Assembly: GCF_000949455.1 (NCBI RefSeq)
Contig: NZ_JXXK01000004.1
Span: forward strand, 1 to 64,000
Length of the DNA stretch: 64,000 nt
Reading direction: 5' to 3'
DNA from: Ruthenibacterium lactatiformans
GTDB lineage: Bacteria > Bacillota > Clostridia > Oscillospirales > Ruminococcaceae
Shown: piece after piece, positions 32,955 to 41,560 of the stretch
Position numbering within the stretch: position 1 is the stretch's first letter
Layout: each line of letters starts with the position of its first letter
The notes under the pieces: model-generated
Seen by the model: the letters and a program-made list of their open reading frames with translations, nothing else
Databases searched by the model: none
What the model was told of the DNA's origin: nothing
Position numbers and translations under genes: made by a program

Positions 32955-33515
32955 ATGAGCACTGTACGAAAACTGAACGAGTCTGCTTTGCGCGGCATTT
33001 ACGACGCATACATGCACGAGGCGTTTCCACCTGCCGAGCTGAAGCCCCTGGCCGTGATGCTGAGGCTGATGGAGCGCGGGCGTTACCTGTGTTACGGATA
33101 TTACCGGAACGGGCGGCTGGCCGCCTATGCCTTTTTTTACCGGCACGACAGCCGCGTGCTGTTGCTGGATTATTTTGCCGTAACGCCCGAGCTGCGCGGC
33201 CGGGGCGTGGGCAGCGCGTTCCTTGCCGCTCTGGACGCCGTGCTGAGCGGCGTCTGCATCCTGGGCGAAGTGGAGATGCCCGACAGCCATGACGCCGGCC
33301 TGAACGCGATGCGCCTGCGCCGCATCGCCTTTTACGAACGGGCGGGCTTCTCCCTGACGGGCGCGGCCTGCCGGCTGTACGGCGTACGTTACGCTATCAT
33401 CGCCCGCCGTCTGCCGGCCGGGCTCACGGCGGCGGGGCTCCGTGGGCTGCTGCGGGAGGTGTACCGCGGGCTGGTGCCCGCGCCTCTGCGCCCCTTTGTG
33501 CTTCATCTGGAATAA
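32955..33515 (+). CDS. GNAT family acetyltransferase
   Basis: 186 residues from ATG 32955 behind AAGGAGG. GNAT core: YLCYGYYRNGRLAAYAFFY, VLLLDYFAVTPELRGRGVGSAFL (acetyl-CoA motif RGRGVG), and RRIAFYERAGF. The C-terminal 45 residues are an extra helical tail. Target is unknown. A long terminator follows. Confidence 0.85.
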   Translation: MSTVRKLNESALRGIYDAYMHEAFPPAELKPLAVMLRLMERGRYLCYGYYRNGRLAAYAFFYRHDSRVLLLDYFAVTPELRGRGVGSAFLAALDAVLSGVCILGEVEMPDSHDAGLNAMRLRRIAFYERAGFSLTGAACRLYGVRYAIIARRLPAGLTAAGLRGLLREVYRGLVPAPLRPFVLHLE

Positions 33516-33538
33516 CGCGCCGCCTTTTTCCGTGCAAA

Positions 33539-33595
33539 ACAGACGCGCGCCGCGGGAGCGTTCAGCTCCGTGCGGCGCGCGTCTGTTCCTTTTTC
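33539..33595. terminator. bidirectional terminator between GNAT and PBP genes
   Basis: A perfect 15-bp stem (33539-33553 with 33572-33586) whose loop holds a second GGAGC/GCTCC stem. Rightward flank TCCTTTTTC; leftward flank GTTTTGC. It serves the convergent GNAT and PBP genes. Confidence 0.85.
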
Positions 33596-33617
33596 ATTTC
33601 CGTTTTGCGGGACAATG

Positions 33618-35933
33618 TCATGCCGCATGGTCTCTGCAGACGGCGGGCAGGTTTCCCTGCGTGTAATAGCCTGTCGCCGTGCGCGGGCAGCCGGGCGCGG
33701 CCAGCCCGCCGGATTCCGTGCAGTATTCTGCCGTCACGACGCTTTCGTCCACGGGGAACTCCAGCACGGGCAAACCCTGCTGGGCGCGCTCCATCACATA
33801 TTTCCAGGCCGTGGTGGGCGCATGGGTGCCCGACGCCGTGTTCAGCGCAAAGCCGGAATCATAGCCATACCAGGTGGCCGTTACATAATAGGGCGTCATG
33901 CCAACGAACCAGTAATCCCGGTTGTCAGAGGAAGTACCCGTCTTACCCACACTGTCCATTTCGCCGCGCACACGGTAGCCCGCAGCCGTTCCGCTGCCCT
34001 GCATCACCTGCGCCAGCAGGCGGTTCATCACATATGCGGTGTCCGTTCCCAGAACCTGCTTTGTTTTCAGTTCCGGCGCGGCGATCTCGCGGCCGTAGCC
34101 CGTCTGCACGCTGGTATAACAGTGCAACGTGGTGAAAGAGCCCCCGTTGCCCAGCATCATATACGCGCCCGCCAGCTCATAGGGCGAAATACCGTGGGTC
34201 TGGGAGCCCAGGATCATGGGGCCGGAGTCGTTGTCCTCCGGCGTCAGACTGGTGACGCCCAGGCTGTTTTTCATAAAGCGGTAGATATTCCCCACGCCTG
34301 CCTGCTCGCCCACGCGCACGGCGATGGTGTTGATGCTCTGTGCCAGTGCGTCCACCACGAGAATATCATCCTCGGCATAGGTCTTGCTGAAATTGGCGGG
34401 CCAATCCTTCAGCTCGCCTGTTTTTTCATCCTCCAGCTGCCGCACGGGCGCGTCCAGAAGCGGCGTGGACCAGTTGATCTTGTTTTTTTCCAGCGCCAGC
34501 GCATACGCGCCGATGGGCTTCATGGTGCTGCCCACCTGGCGGGGCACGGTGCCGCGGTTCAGCCCGCGGCTCACCTCTTTTTCCCCGATGCCGCCCACAA
34601 TGGCTTTCAGGCTGCCGTCGTAGCCCACGCTCACCATTGCAGCCTGGGGCGTCTCGACGACGTCCTCCCGGATGGGATCGCCGTTTTCATCCCGGGCGAT
34701 GGTGCCGTCCTCATTGTATTTCGTGGCCTGCGTTGCCACACCCAGCCCGCTGGTGGGGAAAAAGCTGCTGTATCCGCGCTCCAGCGCGTTTTCCATCACC
34801 GCCTGCAGGTCCGGGTCCACCGTGGTGTAAATGCGCAGGCCGCCGTTGTACAGCAGATTGGTCGTCTCGGCGCTGTCCAGGCCATACTGCTCCGAAAGAG
34901 CGGCGGACACATCCGTCAGCACCTTGTCGGTGAAATAGGTCGTGACAGGCGTTTCCGCCACCGGCACATTGCCCGGCGAAAGGCCGATGGGCTCGGCCGA
35001 GGCGGCATTGTACTGTTCCTCGGTAATATAGCCCTGCTGCCACATCTCGTACAGAATGTAATTGCGGCGGCTCAAATGCTCTTCTTCATGGGTGCGCGGG
35101 TCGTACCGGTAAGGGTTTTTGGTGATGGAGGCGATGGAGGCGCACTGGGCCAGAGATAAGTCCTTGGCGGATTTTCCGAACAGCTTGATGCTTTCAGCCT
35201 CCACGCCCGCCGTGTTGTCGGTAAAGCTTATGACGTTGAGGTATGCCTCCAGGATGGTCTCCTTGTCGTACTTTGCGTCCAGACGATAAGCGCGCCAGAT
35301 CTCCCGCACCTTGCGCATATAGCCCTCCAGGCCGCCGGCCTCGTCGTCCCGCGTCAGGTTCTTGATGAGCTGCTGGTCGATGGTGGAGGCGCCCTGCTTG
35401 ATGCCGTTGCCGAAATAGGTTCCGGTGAGCGCCTTTTTCATCTCGTTGAGCACCGCGTACGCCGTGCGCGTGAGGGAAACGCCGTGATGCTCGTAAAAAT
35501 GCTTGTCCTCAATGGCCACAAATGCGTGCTGCATGTCCTCGGGAATCTCCGAGAGCGGCACCCATATCTTCTGCTGCGTGGCCTCCAGCCGGGCATACTC
35601 CACCCATTCACCGGTTTCCCTGTCCTGCGCATACAGGATGGTCGCCTCCCGGTGCGGCAGCTGCTCCAGATCCAGCCACAAAAAGTCGTTGCGCGTAGAA
35701 GCATACAGATAGCCCCCCACGCTGAGGCACGCGGCCAAAAACAGGCACAGCACGCCCAGCAGCACCCTGCGCAGCACGGGACGCCGCCGCTGTCTTTTGC
35801 CGCGGGGCGGCTCCGGCCCCGGGCGCGGGGCGGCGCGGCGGGCGCGGGAGGGACGCGGCGGACGCACGGGGCCGCCCTGCTGCACATAGCTCTCCGGCAA
35901 GCGGATGTTGCGTTCTTTTTCACGGTCGCGCAT
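33618..35933 (-). CDS. class A penicillin-binding protein (transglycosylase/transpeptidase)
   Basis: 771 residues. A basic Pro-rich cytoplasmic tail (1-52) and one helix (about 55-78) lead into a GT51 transglycosylase with catalytic Glu142 in AIEDKHFYEHHG and GASTIDQQLIKNLT. The transpeptidase has Ser469 in GSTMKPIGAY, SIN at 533-535 and KTG at 664-666, so all catalytic motifs are intact. It polymerises and cross-links peptidoglycan outside the membrane. The start at 35933 has AAAGGAGGG upstream. The C-terminus ends with a short Cys-containing tail rather than a long extension. Confidence 0.95.
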   Translation of the reverse strand: MRDREKERNIRLPESYVQQGGPVRPPRPSRARRAAPRPGPEPPRGKRQRRRPVLRRVLLGVLCLFLAACLSVGGYLYASTRNDFLWLDLEQLPHREATILYAQDRETGEWVEYARLEATQQKIWVPLSEIPEDMQHAFVAIEDKHFYEHHGVSLTRTAYAVLNEMKKALTGTYFGNGIKQGASTIDQQLIKNLTRDDEAGGLEGYMRKVREIWRAYRLDAKYDKETILEAYLNVISFTDNTAGVEAESIKLFGKSAKDLSLAQCASIASITKNPYRYDPRTHEEEHLSRRNYILYEMWQQGYITEEQYNAASAEPIGLSPGNVPVAETPVTTYFTDKVLTDVSAALSEQYGLDSAETTNLLYNGGLRIYTTVDPDLQAVMENALERGYSSFFPTSGLGVATQATKYNEDGTIARDENGDPIREDVVETPQAAMVSVGYDGSLKAIVGGIGEKEVSRGLNRGTVPRQVGSTMKPIGAYALALEKNKINWSTPLLDAPVRQLEDEKTGELKDWPANFSKTYAEDDILVVDALAQSINTIAVRVGEQAGVGNIYRFMKNSLGVTSLTPEDNDSGPMILGSQTHGISPYELAGAYMMLGNGGSFTTLHCYTSVQTGYGREIAAPELKTKQVLGTDTAYVMNRLLAQVMQGSGTAAGYRVRGEMDSVGKTGTSSDNRDYWFVGMTPYYVTATWYGYDSGFALNTASGTHAPTTAWKYVMERAQQGLPVLEFPVDESVVTAEYCTESGGLAAPGCPRTATGYYTQGNLPAVCRDHAA

Positions 35934-35970
35934 GCGGCTCCCTCCTTTCCCCCTGTGTGCCGATTAGACG

Positions 35971-36183
35971 TTATTGTTTCCGCTTTTGTTTCAGCGGCAT
36001 ACGGTTGCCGTTCGCATCCACAACGACCGTGTTGTCCAACTGTTTTTTCAGCGAGCCCTTCATGGCGTCGATGTACTCTCTACGCAACGATGCCTGCTCC
36101 GCTTTTTCTTCAGCGGTAAGCCCTTCGGGCGTACGGCTCTTTTTGGCCAGCGCATTGATGCGCGCGATCTTTTCGTCCGTCAT
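35971..36183 (-). CDS. DUF896 (YnzC/UPF0291) family protein
   Basis: 70 residues, the usual size. It opens TDEKIARINALAKKSRTPEGLTAEE and has EQASLRREYIDAMKGSLKKQL, the two-helix hairpin of the family; the C-terminus is basic. B. subtilis YnzC is SOS-linked, but the molecular role is unclear. It lies 37 bp upstream of the penicillin-binding protein gene behind GGAGGAA, so it is probably on the same transcript. Confidence 0.9.
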   Translation of the reverse strand: MTDEKIARINALAKKSRTPEGLTAEEKAEQASLRREYIDAMKGSLKKQLDNTVVVDANGNRMPLKQKRKQ

Positions 36184-36403
36184 AGCCTGTTCCTCCTTTT
36201 TCAGCGCTCCGGCAGCGTTTCTGCGGCGCGGAGCACAGGGTGTTCAATTGATTTTCAATAGCATCCGTGTACAGAAGCATCAGCGCACGAAATGCGCATG
36301 GCCGCGGCTGTGGTCGGTTTGGGGTAATTATAGCACAAATACAGATTTTTTGTATGCTTTTAACAAAATTGTAAGAACTGTTTTTACACTTCCCTCCCGG
36401 AAA

Positions 36404-36450
36404 AAGAAATATGCGGCAGCCCTTTTGCAGCGGGCCGCCGCATATTTCTT
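36404..36450. terminator. strong hairpin, 14 bp plus inner 4 bp
   Basis: AAGAAATATGCGGC (36404-36417) pairs with 36437-36450 and GCCC/GGGC extends the stem. Leftward it is followed by TTTTTCC, so it would stop minus-strand transcripts. Rightward it has no T run and instead precedes GAAAGGAAGTTC and an ATG. Confidence 0.55.
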
Positions 36451-36464
36451 GTGAAAGGAAGTTC

Positions 36465-36701
36465 ATGAAAAAGAAGTTGGCTTGTTATAATCTATATAAA
36501 CCCGCAGGCAATGCCGCGCGGGAATGGCTTTGGCCGCCGGGCGGCGGCTTTGCGCGGCCCGGCTTGGAAGAAAAAGGCTTTGGCGGCCTGTGCCGCCGCG
36601 CGCTTTTGGCGGAAGACTTCTTCCGCCCGCGCATATCAAAGAGCGTTCGGCTCCTTTTTATCTATATTCGTGCCGCTCTTTGTGGCATGCTTTTAGTATA
36701 G
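36465..36701 (+). other. possible 78-residue ORF or structured small RNA locus
   Basis: ATG 36465 follows GAAAGGAAG at good spacing and opens a 78-codon frame beginning MKKKLACYNLYKPAGNA. Against it, the frame is full of hairpins: GGCGGAAGA/TCTTCCGCC, repeated GGCCGCC-type runs, and GAGCGTTCGGCTC followed by CTTTTTATC. An extended -10 (TGTTATAAT, 36483-36491) lies inside the ORF. These fit a short RNA of about 150 nt with its own terminator at least as well as a protein. The 36184-36805 gap holds nothing else beyond the signals listed. Confidence 0.35.
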
Positions 36702-36716
36702 AGGGAAGATGTGAAC

Positions 36717-36744
36717 AAAGTTTGATAGAAACTTTAACCTTTTT
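36717..36744 (+). terminator. terminator upstream of queH
   Basis: AAAGTTT (36717-36723) and AAACTTT (36729-36735) form a 7-bp stem followed by AACCTTTTT. It would end whatever transcript starts in the 36465-36700 region. Confidence 0.55.
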
Positions 36745-36751
36745 GTAATAT

Positions 36752-36780
36752 TTGATGAATAGGGCTTGAAGTGATACAAT
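36752..36780 (+). promoter_or_regulatory. promoter for queH
   Basis: TTGATG (36752-36757), 17 bp, TACAAT (36775-36780), 26 bp before the queH ATG. No preQ1 riboswitch could fit in so short a leader. Confidence 0.65.
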
Positions 36781-36805
36781 ATCAGACAGGAAAGGAGGCG
36801 GTGGC

Positions 36806-37456
36806 ATGGCTGTGAATTATCAGCTGGAGCTGGAACGTGAACTGCAGAAAAACGAGGGCAAAACGCCCCGCCTGCTGCTGCACTGCTGCTGCGCGCCCTG
36901 TTCCAGCTATGTGCTGGAATATCTTTCGCCCCATTTTTCCATCACGGCGCACTACTACAATCCCAACATCGACACCCCGGAGGAATACGCCCACCGCGCG
37001 CGGGAGCTTTCCCGCTTTGTGCAGGAGATGCCTCTGCCCGGCGCGGTGGATGTTTTGGCGGAGCCTTACACGCCCGCGGAATTTTACGCGGCCGTGAAAG
37101 GACTGGAGGACATCCCCGAGGGCGGGCGCCGCTGCTATGAATGCTACCGGCTGCGCCTGCGCCGCGCCGCACAGGCCGCGGCGGCGGGCGGATACGATTA
37201 TTTCACCACCACGCTGTCCATCAGCCCGCACAAAAACGCCGTTTGGCTGGGTGAACTGGGAGAAGCGTTTGCCGCGGAGTATGGCGTGCGCTGGCTGCCT
37301 TCGGATTTCAAAAAGAAAAACGGCTTCAAGCGCAGCACCGAGCTGGCCGCCCGGTACGGCCTGTACCGGCAGGATTACTGCGGGTGCGTGTTCTCCCGGC
37401 GCGAGGCCGAGGCCCGCGCGGCGCGCAAAAGCGCGCAGAATAAACATGGCGCTTAA
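36806..37456 (+). CDS. queH: epoxyqueuosine reductase QueH
   Basis: 216 residues, formerly DUF208. It performs the last step of queuosine synthesis, reducing epoxyqueuosine in tRNA. Cys motifs are present: LLHCCCAPCSSYVL (residues about 24-37), GGRRCYECYRLRL, and YRQDYCGCVFSRRE. These Cys bind an iron-sulfur cluster and a second iron in characterised QueH. KKNGFKRSTELAARYGLYRQ is a further family block. It starts behind AAAGGAGGCGG. Single-gene transcript by the flanking promoter and terminator. Confidence 0.93.
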   Translation: MAVNYQLELERELQKNEGKTPRLLLHCCCAPCSSYVLEYLSPHFSITAHYYNPNIDTPEEYAHRARELSRFVQEMPLPGAVDVLAEPYTPAEFYAAVKGLEDIPEGGRRCYECYRLRLRRAAQAAAAGGYDYFTTTLSISPHKNAVWLGELGEAFAAEYGVRWLPSDFKKKNGFKRSTELAARYGLYRQDYCGCVFSRREAEARAARKSAQNKHGA

Positions 37457-37496
37457 ACGGGCCCGCAGACATTGAGATGTATCGTTTTGCGGTACA

Positions 37497-37534
37497 AAAA
37501 GCTCCGGCTGCAGAGAAATGCAGCCGGAGCTTTT
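37497..37534. terminator. bidirectional terminator between queH and the phosphoribosyltransferase
   Basis: Perfect 12-bp stem GCTCCGGCTGCA (37501-37512) with 37519-37530, a 6-nt loop, AAAA/TTTT flanks on both sides. Confidence 0.9.
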
Positions 37535-37560
37535 AATTGTATTTTTCGGCCGTCCCGCTC

Positions 37561-38103
37561 TCACAGCGGGAACAGGGGCAGTTCCTCCAAAAAGATGATG
37601 TCCCCGCGCCCGGCCGCTTCTCCCTCGGCCAGGATCGCCGCCTTTGCCACGATCTCCGCACCGGCCTTTTCCAGCAGGCGCTCAATGGCGCTCAGGGATT
37701 CTCCTGTGGAGATCACGTCGTCCACAATGGCCACGCGCCTGCCCTTTACGGCCAGCGCGTCCTTGCCGTCCAGGCACAGCGTCTGCGCCTTCTGAGTGGT
37801 GATGGATACCACTTCGTCTACCAGCGGTTCCGCCATATAGGGTTTCACGCTTTTGCGCGCCACGATATAGTACGGCAGCCCCAGCAGACGGCTGACCTCG
37901 TGCACCAGAGGGATGCCCTTGGCTTCAGCTGTGACAAGATAATCCACCTTGGGCAGCTTTTGCGCCAGCAAGGGCGCGGCGGCTGTTACCAGCTCACAGT
38001 CGCCCAGGATGACGAAGCTGGCGATGGCCAGCTCCGGCGAGATGGGAATGATAGGCAGCTGGCGCGTTACGCCCGCCACATTCAGCTCATAACAATCAGA
38101 CAT
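37561..38103 (-). CDS. adenine/xanthine-type purine phosphoribosyltransferase
   Basis: 180 residues from ATG 38103 behind AAAGGA; ten upstream codons lack support. The PRPP loop VAIVDDVISTGESLSAIE is intact. LVTAEAKGIPLVHEVSRLLGLPYYIVARK is like adenine phosphoribosyltransferases. It joins a purine base to PRPP in salvage. The gene directly follows a putative purine permease on the same strand, 40 bp away, suggesting import and capture of one base. Exact base specificity is not predictable. Confidence 0.82.
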   Translation of the reverse strand: MSDCYELNVAGVTRQLPIIPISPELAIASFVILGDCELVTAAAPLLAQKLPKVDYLVTAEAKGIPLVHEVSRLLGLPYYIVARKSVKPYMAEPLVDEVVSITTQKAQTLCLDGKDALAVKGRRVAIVDDVISTGESLSAIERLLEKAGAEIVAKAAILAEGEAAGRGDIIFLEELPLFPL

Positions 38104-38143
38104 AAATCCAATTCCTTTCTCTGCACGGCTCACGCGCCGCCTG

Positions 38144-39223
38144 TTACAGGCCCAGCCCGGCCCCGAACAACAGCTTGAGGGCGATGCCCGCCAGCATGCC
38201 GAAGAACGGGTCTGTAAACGCTGTCACGCCCATGGTAACGCCCGCTACGATGGTGTCTCCCGCGCCTGTGCCCGCGAAAGCCGCCGCCGCGTTGCCCGGC
38301 ACCGTCACCACCGCGCCCAGGATGAGCAGAAAGCCCGCGATGGACTGGCTGGGCACGTATTTACCGATCTTGGGCAGCAGGCCGCAAAACAGAATGACGG
38401 CCATGATGCCCATCATCAGCACACCCGCCGTAACGGGATGGGGCGCGCCCGCCGTTGCGGAGATGATCGCCTCCACAGGCGCGCCGCCGAACAACGCGCT
38501 CACCGCGTCGGCCAGGCCGGAGTATATCGTAAGATGGTCCACATTCTGCGAGGCACCCGCGATGCCGCCCGTGATGGAGCCGAACGCGATGTTCGCGCCC
38601 ACGGTCAGGCAGGCCAATGCCAGCGCACCGCGCAGTACGCTCAGGTTAAAAATGGGTTTTTCTAGCTTCAGGCGGCCCATTTTTTCCGCCGTGCCCACGC
38701 CGCCGCCGATGTCCTGTCCGGCCAGCTTCGCCGCCGCGCTGGACACCACCAGCGAGATGACGATGGTATACACCAGATTCTGTCCCAGAAAGAAGTAGAC
38801 CAGCACCGCCGTAACCACCGAGGTAATGCCAACCAATTTGTTTTCCTTCATCATGCCCAGCGCCAGCTTCGTCAGCACCAGGCCCACGCCCGCCATCATG
38901 GCGTTCAGCACGGTTTCGCCCGCAAAGTTCACAATGGCCGTAAGCAGCCCGCACGCGCCCAGCGCAGCCATCGTCACGCCTGCGAAGAATACCATCGAAA
39001 GGCGCTCGCGCATGTTTTTGCCCATCGTGCCCGCCAGCACGATCGTCTCGGCCTGGAAAGAGATCGGAGCCACCGAACCAAGCAGCAGGCAGCCGATAAC
39101 GCCCACGCCAAACCCCAGCGCCGTCGGTACCGAGGCAAAGCCCATGGAAAGCGCCAGCAGCCCCTGCGGGATGCCGTTGAGCACGACGCCGATCGCCGCA
39201 AGGATATCCTGTAAAAATTCCAT
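38144..39223 (-). CDS. NCS2-like nucleobase permease (putative)
   Basis: 359 residues with ten or more hydrophobic segments. ATG 39223 is used; AGGTGTG is upstream. It has Gly-rich transport stretches GSVAPISFQAETIVLAGTMG and SALFGGAPVEAIISATAGAPHPV, consistent with xanthine/uracil-type carriers, although it is shorter than the usual 430 residues. Linkage to a purine phosphoribosyltransferase supports purine uptake. A different anion or base permease fold remains possible. Confidence 0.6.
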   Translation of the reverse strand: MEFLQDILAAIGVVLNGIPQGLLALSMGFASVPTALGFGVGVIGCLLLGSVAPISFQAETIVLAGTMGKNMRERLSMVFFAGVTMAALGACGLLTAIVNFAGETVLNAMMAGVGLVLTKLALGMMKENKLVGITSVVTAVLVYFFLGQNLVYTIVISLVVSSAAAKLAGQDIGGGVGTAEKMGRLKLEKPIFNLSVLRGALALACLTVGANIAFGSITGGIAGASQNVDHLTIYSGLADAVSALFGGAPVEAIISATAGAPHPVTAGVLMMGIMAVILFCGLLPKIGKYVPSQSIAGFLLILGAVVTVPGNAAAAFAGTGAGDTIVAGVTMGVTAFTDPFFGMLAGIALKLLFGAGLGL

Positions 39224-39278
39224 ATCCACACACCTGTTTTCTTTATTTGGCCTTTCCCGCACGGGAACAGCCATTTTC

Positions 39279-39307
39279 ATTATAACGGCGCGTGTACGGG
39301 CGTGCAA
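39279..39307 (-). promoter_or_regulatory. promoter for the permease-phosphoribosyltransferase pair
   Basis: TTGCAC (39307-39302), 17 bp, consensus TATAAT (39284-39279) on the minus strand, 56 bp from the ATG. No purine riboswitch core was found in the leader. Confidence 0.7.
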
Positions 39308-39316
39308 GCATTTGGC

Positions 39317-39352
39317 AAAAAAGCGCAGCTTTTGTCACGCAAAAAACTGCGC
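39317..39352 (-). terminator. terminator after the class I amidotransferase gene
   Basis: GCGCAG/CTGCGC stem (39347-39352 with 39323-39328) with an inner TTTT/AAAA pairing, then TTTTTT on the minus strand. Confidence 0.7.
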
Positions 39353-39363
39353 GGGGGCCTTGT

Positions 39364-40095
39364 TCAGCGCTTTAGGAGCGCGCCTCCGGCCGCCGCATCC
39401 ACCAGCCAGGTAAAGATGGCCGCATGGTCCGGATGCTCGGGCGCAAGATTCTCCGGGTGCCACTGTACGCCCAGCGCAAGGCCGTCCGCGCTTTCCACCG
39501 CCTCCACAAGGCCGTCCGGCGCGTGTGCCGCCGCCGCAAAGCCCGGCGCAACGTCCCGCACCGCCTGGTGGTGAAACGTGTTGCACTCGTGCTGCCCCGG
39601 CCCCATGATACGCGCCAGCAGGCTGTCCGGCGCCAGCGTCAGGCTGTGGAACAGTTCGCCGCGCGCCGCACTGTCCTGATAATGGCAGATAGCCGCCCGG
39701 CACTGCGCGGGGATGTCCTGCCACAGCGTGCCGCCGAATGCCACGTTCAGCACCTGTGCGCCGCGGCAGATGCCCAGCAGCGGCTTTTTATGCTGCGCCG
39801 CGGCGCGGCACAGCGTCAGCTCCACGTTGTCGCGCAGGCGGTCGGTGCTGGTGAGCTGGGGCACCGGGCTCTGGCCGTAATAGGTGGGCGCAACGTCGCC
39901 GCCGCCCGGCAGCACAAAGCCGCCGCACAGCGCCAGCCACTGAGCCATGCCCGCGCTCACGGCGTCGGGCGTGGCGGGCAGCAGCAGCGCAAGGCCGCCC
40001 GCGCGTTCCACCGCGCGCACGTAATCGTGCCCTGTGGTATAGGCGGGGTGCACCTCCCGCGTGCAGGCCGCGATGATCCCGATTACCGGCTTCAT
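39364..40095 (-). CDS. class I glutamine amidotransferase, gamma-glutamyl-GABA hydrolase-like (PuuD family)
   Basis: 243 residues from ATG 40095 behind GGGAAG. The catalytic Cys is in LLGICRGAQVLNVAFGGTL; the His-Glu pair is in LGVQWHPENL. FVLPGGGDVAPTYYG and EHDYVRAVERAGG-type N-terminal sequence match the peptidase C26 family. PuuD hydrolyses gamma-glutamyl-GABA in putrescine breakdown, but Clostridia members with other substrates exist and no puu genes are near. Confidence 0.85.
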   Translation of the reverse strand: MKPVIGIIAACTREVHPAYTTGHDYVRAVERAGGLALLLPATPDAVSAGMAQWLALCGGFVLPGGGDVAPTYYGQSPVPQLTSTDRLRDNVELTLCRAAAQHKKPLLGICRGAQVLNVAFGGTLWQDIPAQCRAAICHYQDSAARGELFHSLTLAPDSLLARIMGPGQHECNTFHHQAVRDVAPGFAAAAHAPDGLVEAVESADGLALGVQWHPENLAPEHPDHAAIFTWLVDAAAGGALLKR

Positions 40096-40184
40096 GCTTT
40101 CACGCTTCCCTTCGGCGCAGCGCAGGCTCTTCGCCCGCACGCACACATACTCTCTATTGCTTTATTCCATTGTTGTTGGCCTTG

Positions 40185-40190
40185 TGTCAA
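40185..40190 (-). promoter_or_regulatory. -35 element upstream of the amidotransferase gene
   Basis: Consensus TTGACA on the minus strand about 90 bp before the ATG. The -10 position reads only AATAAA, so promoter assignment is tentative. Confidence 0.3.
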
Positions 40191-40205
40191 AGTCTCTGTT
40201 GGCGG

Positions 40206-40395
40206 CGTGTTGGAACGCGCCGGAACAGCCTTGAGATAACAATGTGTTGGCAAGCGCGGAGACGCTTGCCGGCCAACCGGTAAAAAGCCCGTCGCCATGC
40301 CGTTTCCGTCGTATGGGGCAGCCGGCTTTCGGCCTGTTGGCAAGCGCGGTTTTTGCGTGGTCGCCGGCACGGCTTCGGTATGTTGGCTTGCCCGC
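40206..40395. repeat. degenerate direct repeats in an intergenic region
   Basis: TGTTGGCAAGCGCGG occurs at 40245-40259 and 40335-40349, with a diverged copy starting TGTTGGCTTGCCCGCGCG at 40381 and TGTTGGAACGCGCCGG near 40209. The first copy also forms an 8-bp hairpin GGCAAGCG/CGCTTGCC. The 40096-40486 gap contains no supported gene. Confidence 0.45.
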
Positions 40396-40486
40396 GCGCC
40401 GCGTGTGAGCCGTGGGCTACCTTCCATGTCGATTTTCCCGCCCGCGCCATCCGCCTTTCAAGCGCGCCGCAAGCGCTTTTTTACCA

Positions 40487-41560
40487 TCAGCCGAAGGGAT
40501 GCACCACACCCGTGTTTCCGCTGCTCTGGGGAGTGGAGGAAGCTCCGCCCGCATCCGGCGTGCCCGAGCCACCGTCCCCGGCGGGCTGGCTCACGGATGC
40601 ATCCGTTCCCGGCGCGGAAGCCGGCTCCCTGGTGCTGGCGCCGGCACTGACACTGGTGCTGCCGCTCACAGGCAGCGCGCCGCCCGCGCCGTTCCCGCCG
40701 CCCAGTGAAAAGTGTGTGAAGAAATACCAGCACGCCACGGCCAGCGCAACCAGCAGCACGGCCAGCACCGCGATGGGCGCGGCATATTTGCTGGAGCGGC
40801 GCTTTTTCAGCGGTGCGTTCCAGTCAAAATCAGAGTTCGCCTTGAACATCCGCGCCCGGTCCACAGGCTGCTTCTGCGCCAGGCGGCGCACCATGTCCAG
40901 CGCCGACAGCGCCACCACCTTACCCGCGCCCTCGCCGTTCTTGATGCGCTTGATATACACATAGCCCCGGTGCGCCACAGCCAGGTAAACCACCTCGGCT
41001 CCGGTGCCCATGCCCACGCTGGCAACGCCGAAATCCGCATGGGCGAACCGGGCGGCCGCCGCCGCGCGTGCCGCCGCGATCTGCGGCGCATTGCCCTCCT
41101 CGGCATATTTGTAGACGGCATTCTTGATCTTCGCCACAACGCGGGAATCGTTGTAGCTGCCGTCGCCGAAATCAAATACGCTGGGGCCGCGCTTGGTGTG
41201 GGAGAATTCCTCCGCCAGCAGCGCGCCCGTGGCGGGATCCGCCGCAGCGATGGTGGATTCGCTCTGGATCAGCTCGCCCGCCGTAAAATACGCAAGGCTT
41301 CCCTTGCCCCGGCCGTAGGCCGCGGGGCCCAGCGCCAGCTCGAACTGCTCGGCCACGTTCTCCGTCAGCTCGGTGGCGGCGGCCTGGGCATACGCGCGCG
41401 CCGTCACAACAATCAGCACCTCGCCCGCCTGCCCGTACAGATTCAAGCTGGTGTCCTGCATGTGGGCCAGCTGCTTTGCCGTCTGCTTGAGCGCGTTCAT
41501 GTCGGGTTCAAACGTGCGCACGACCAATTGCTTTTCCACATTCTTCTCCATAGGTTGCAT
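40487..41560 (-). CDS. membrane-anchored degenerate CinA paralogue
   Basis: 357 residues, start ATG 41560 with AGGAGG 7 bp upstream. Residues about 40-235 line up with the middle and C-terminal parts of the CinA encoded just upstream: NLYGQAGEVLIVVTA with AVYAKTAEVVIRITA, ADFGVASVGMGTGAEVVYLA with the glycine-rich CinA deamidase site, and ALDMVRRLAQKQP with ALEMVRRLALGLP. The catalytic ESCTGG is lost (ESTIAAADPATGAL instead), and the MoaB-like domain is absent. A helix (about 265-287) and a Ser/Gly/Pro-rich outside tail of 70 residues follow. Function unknown. Confidence 0.7.
   Translation of the reverse strand: MQPMEKNVEKQLVVRTFEPDMNALKQTAKQLAHMQDTSLNLYGQAGEVLIVVTARAYAQAAATELTENVAEQFELALGPAAYGRGKGSLAYFTAGELIQSESTIAAADPATGALLAEEFSHTKRGPSVFDFGDGSYNDSRVVAKIKNAVYKYAEEGNAPQIAAARAAAAARFAHADFGVASVGMGTGAEVVYLAVAHRGYVYIKRIKNGEGAGKVVALSALDMVRRLAQKQPVDRARMFKANSDFDWNAPLKKRRSSKYAAPIAVLAVLLVALAVACWYFFTHFSLGGGNGAGGALPVSGSTSVSAGASTREPASAPGTDASVSQPAGDGGSGTPDAGGASSTPQSSGNTGVVHPFG

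Noticed and set aside
36700..36805. preQ1 riboswitch before queH
   Set aside because: The promoter lies 26 bp before the ATG, and no preQ1 aptamer sequence is present upstream.
37561..39300. Purine riboswitch before the permease/phosphoribosyltransferase genes
   Set aside because: The 56-nt leader lacks the conserved junction sequences and has no room for the aptamer.
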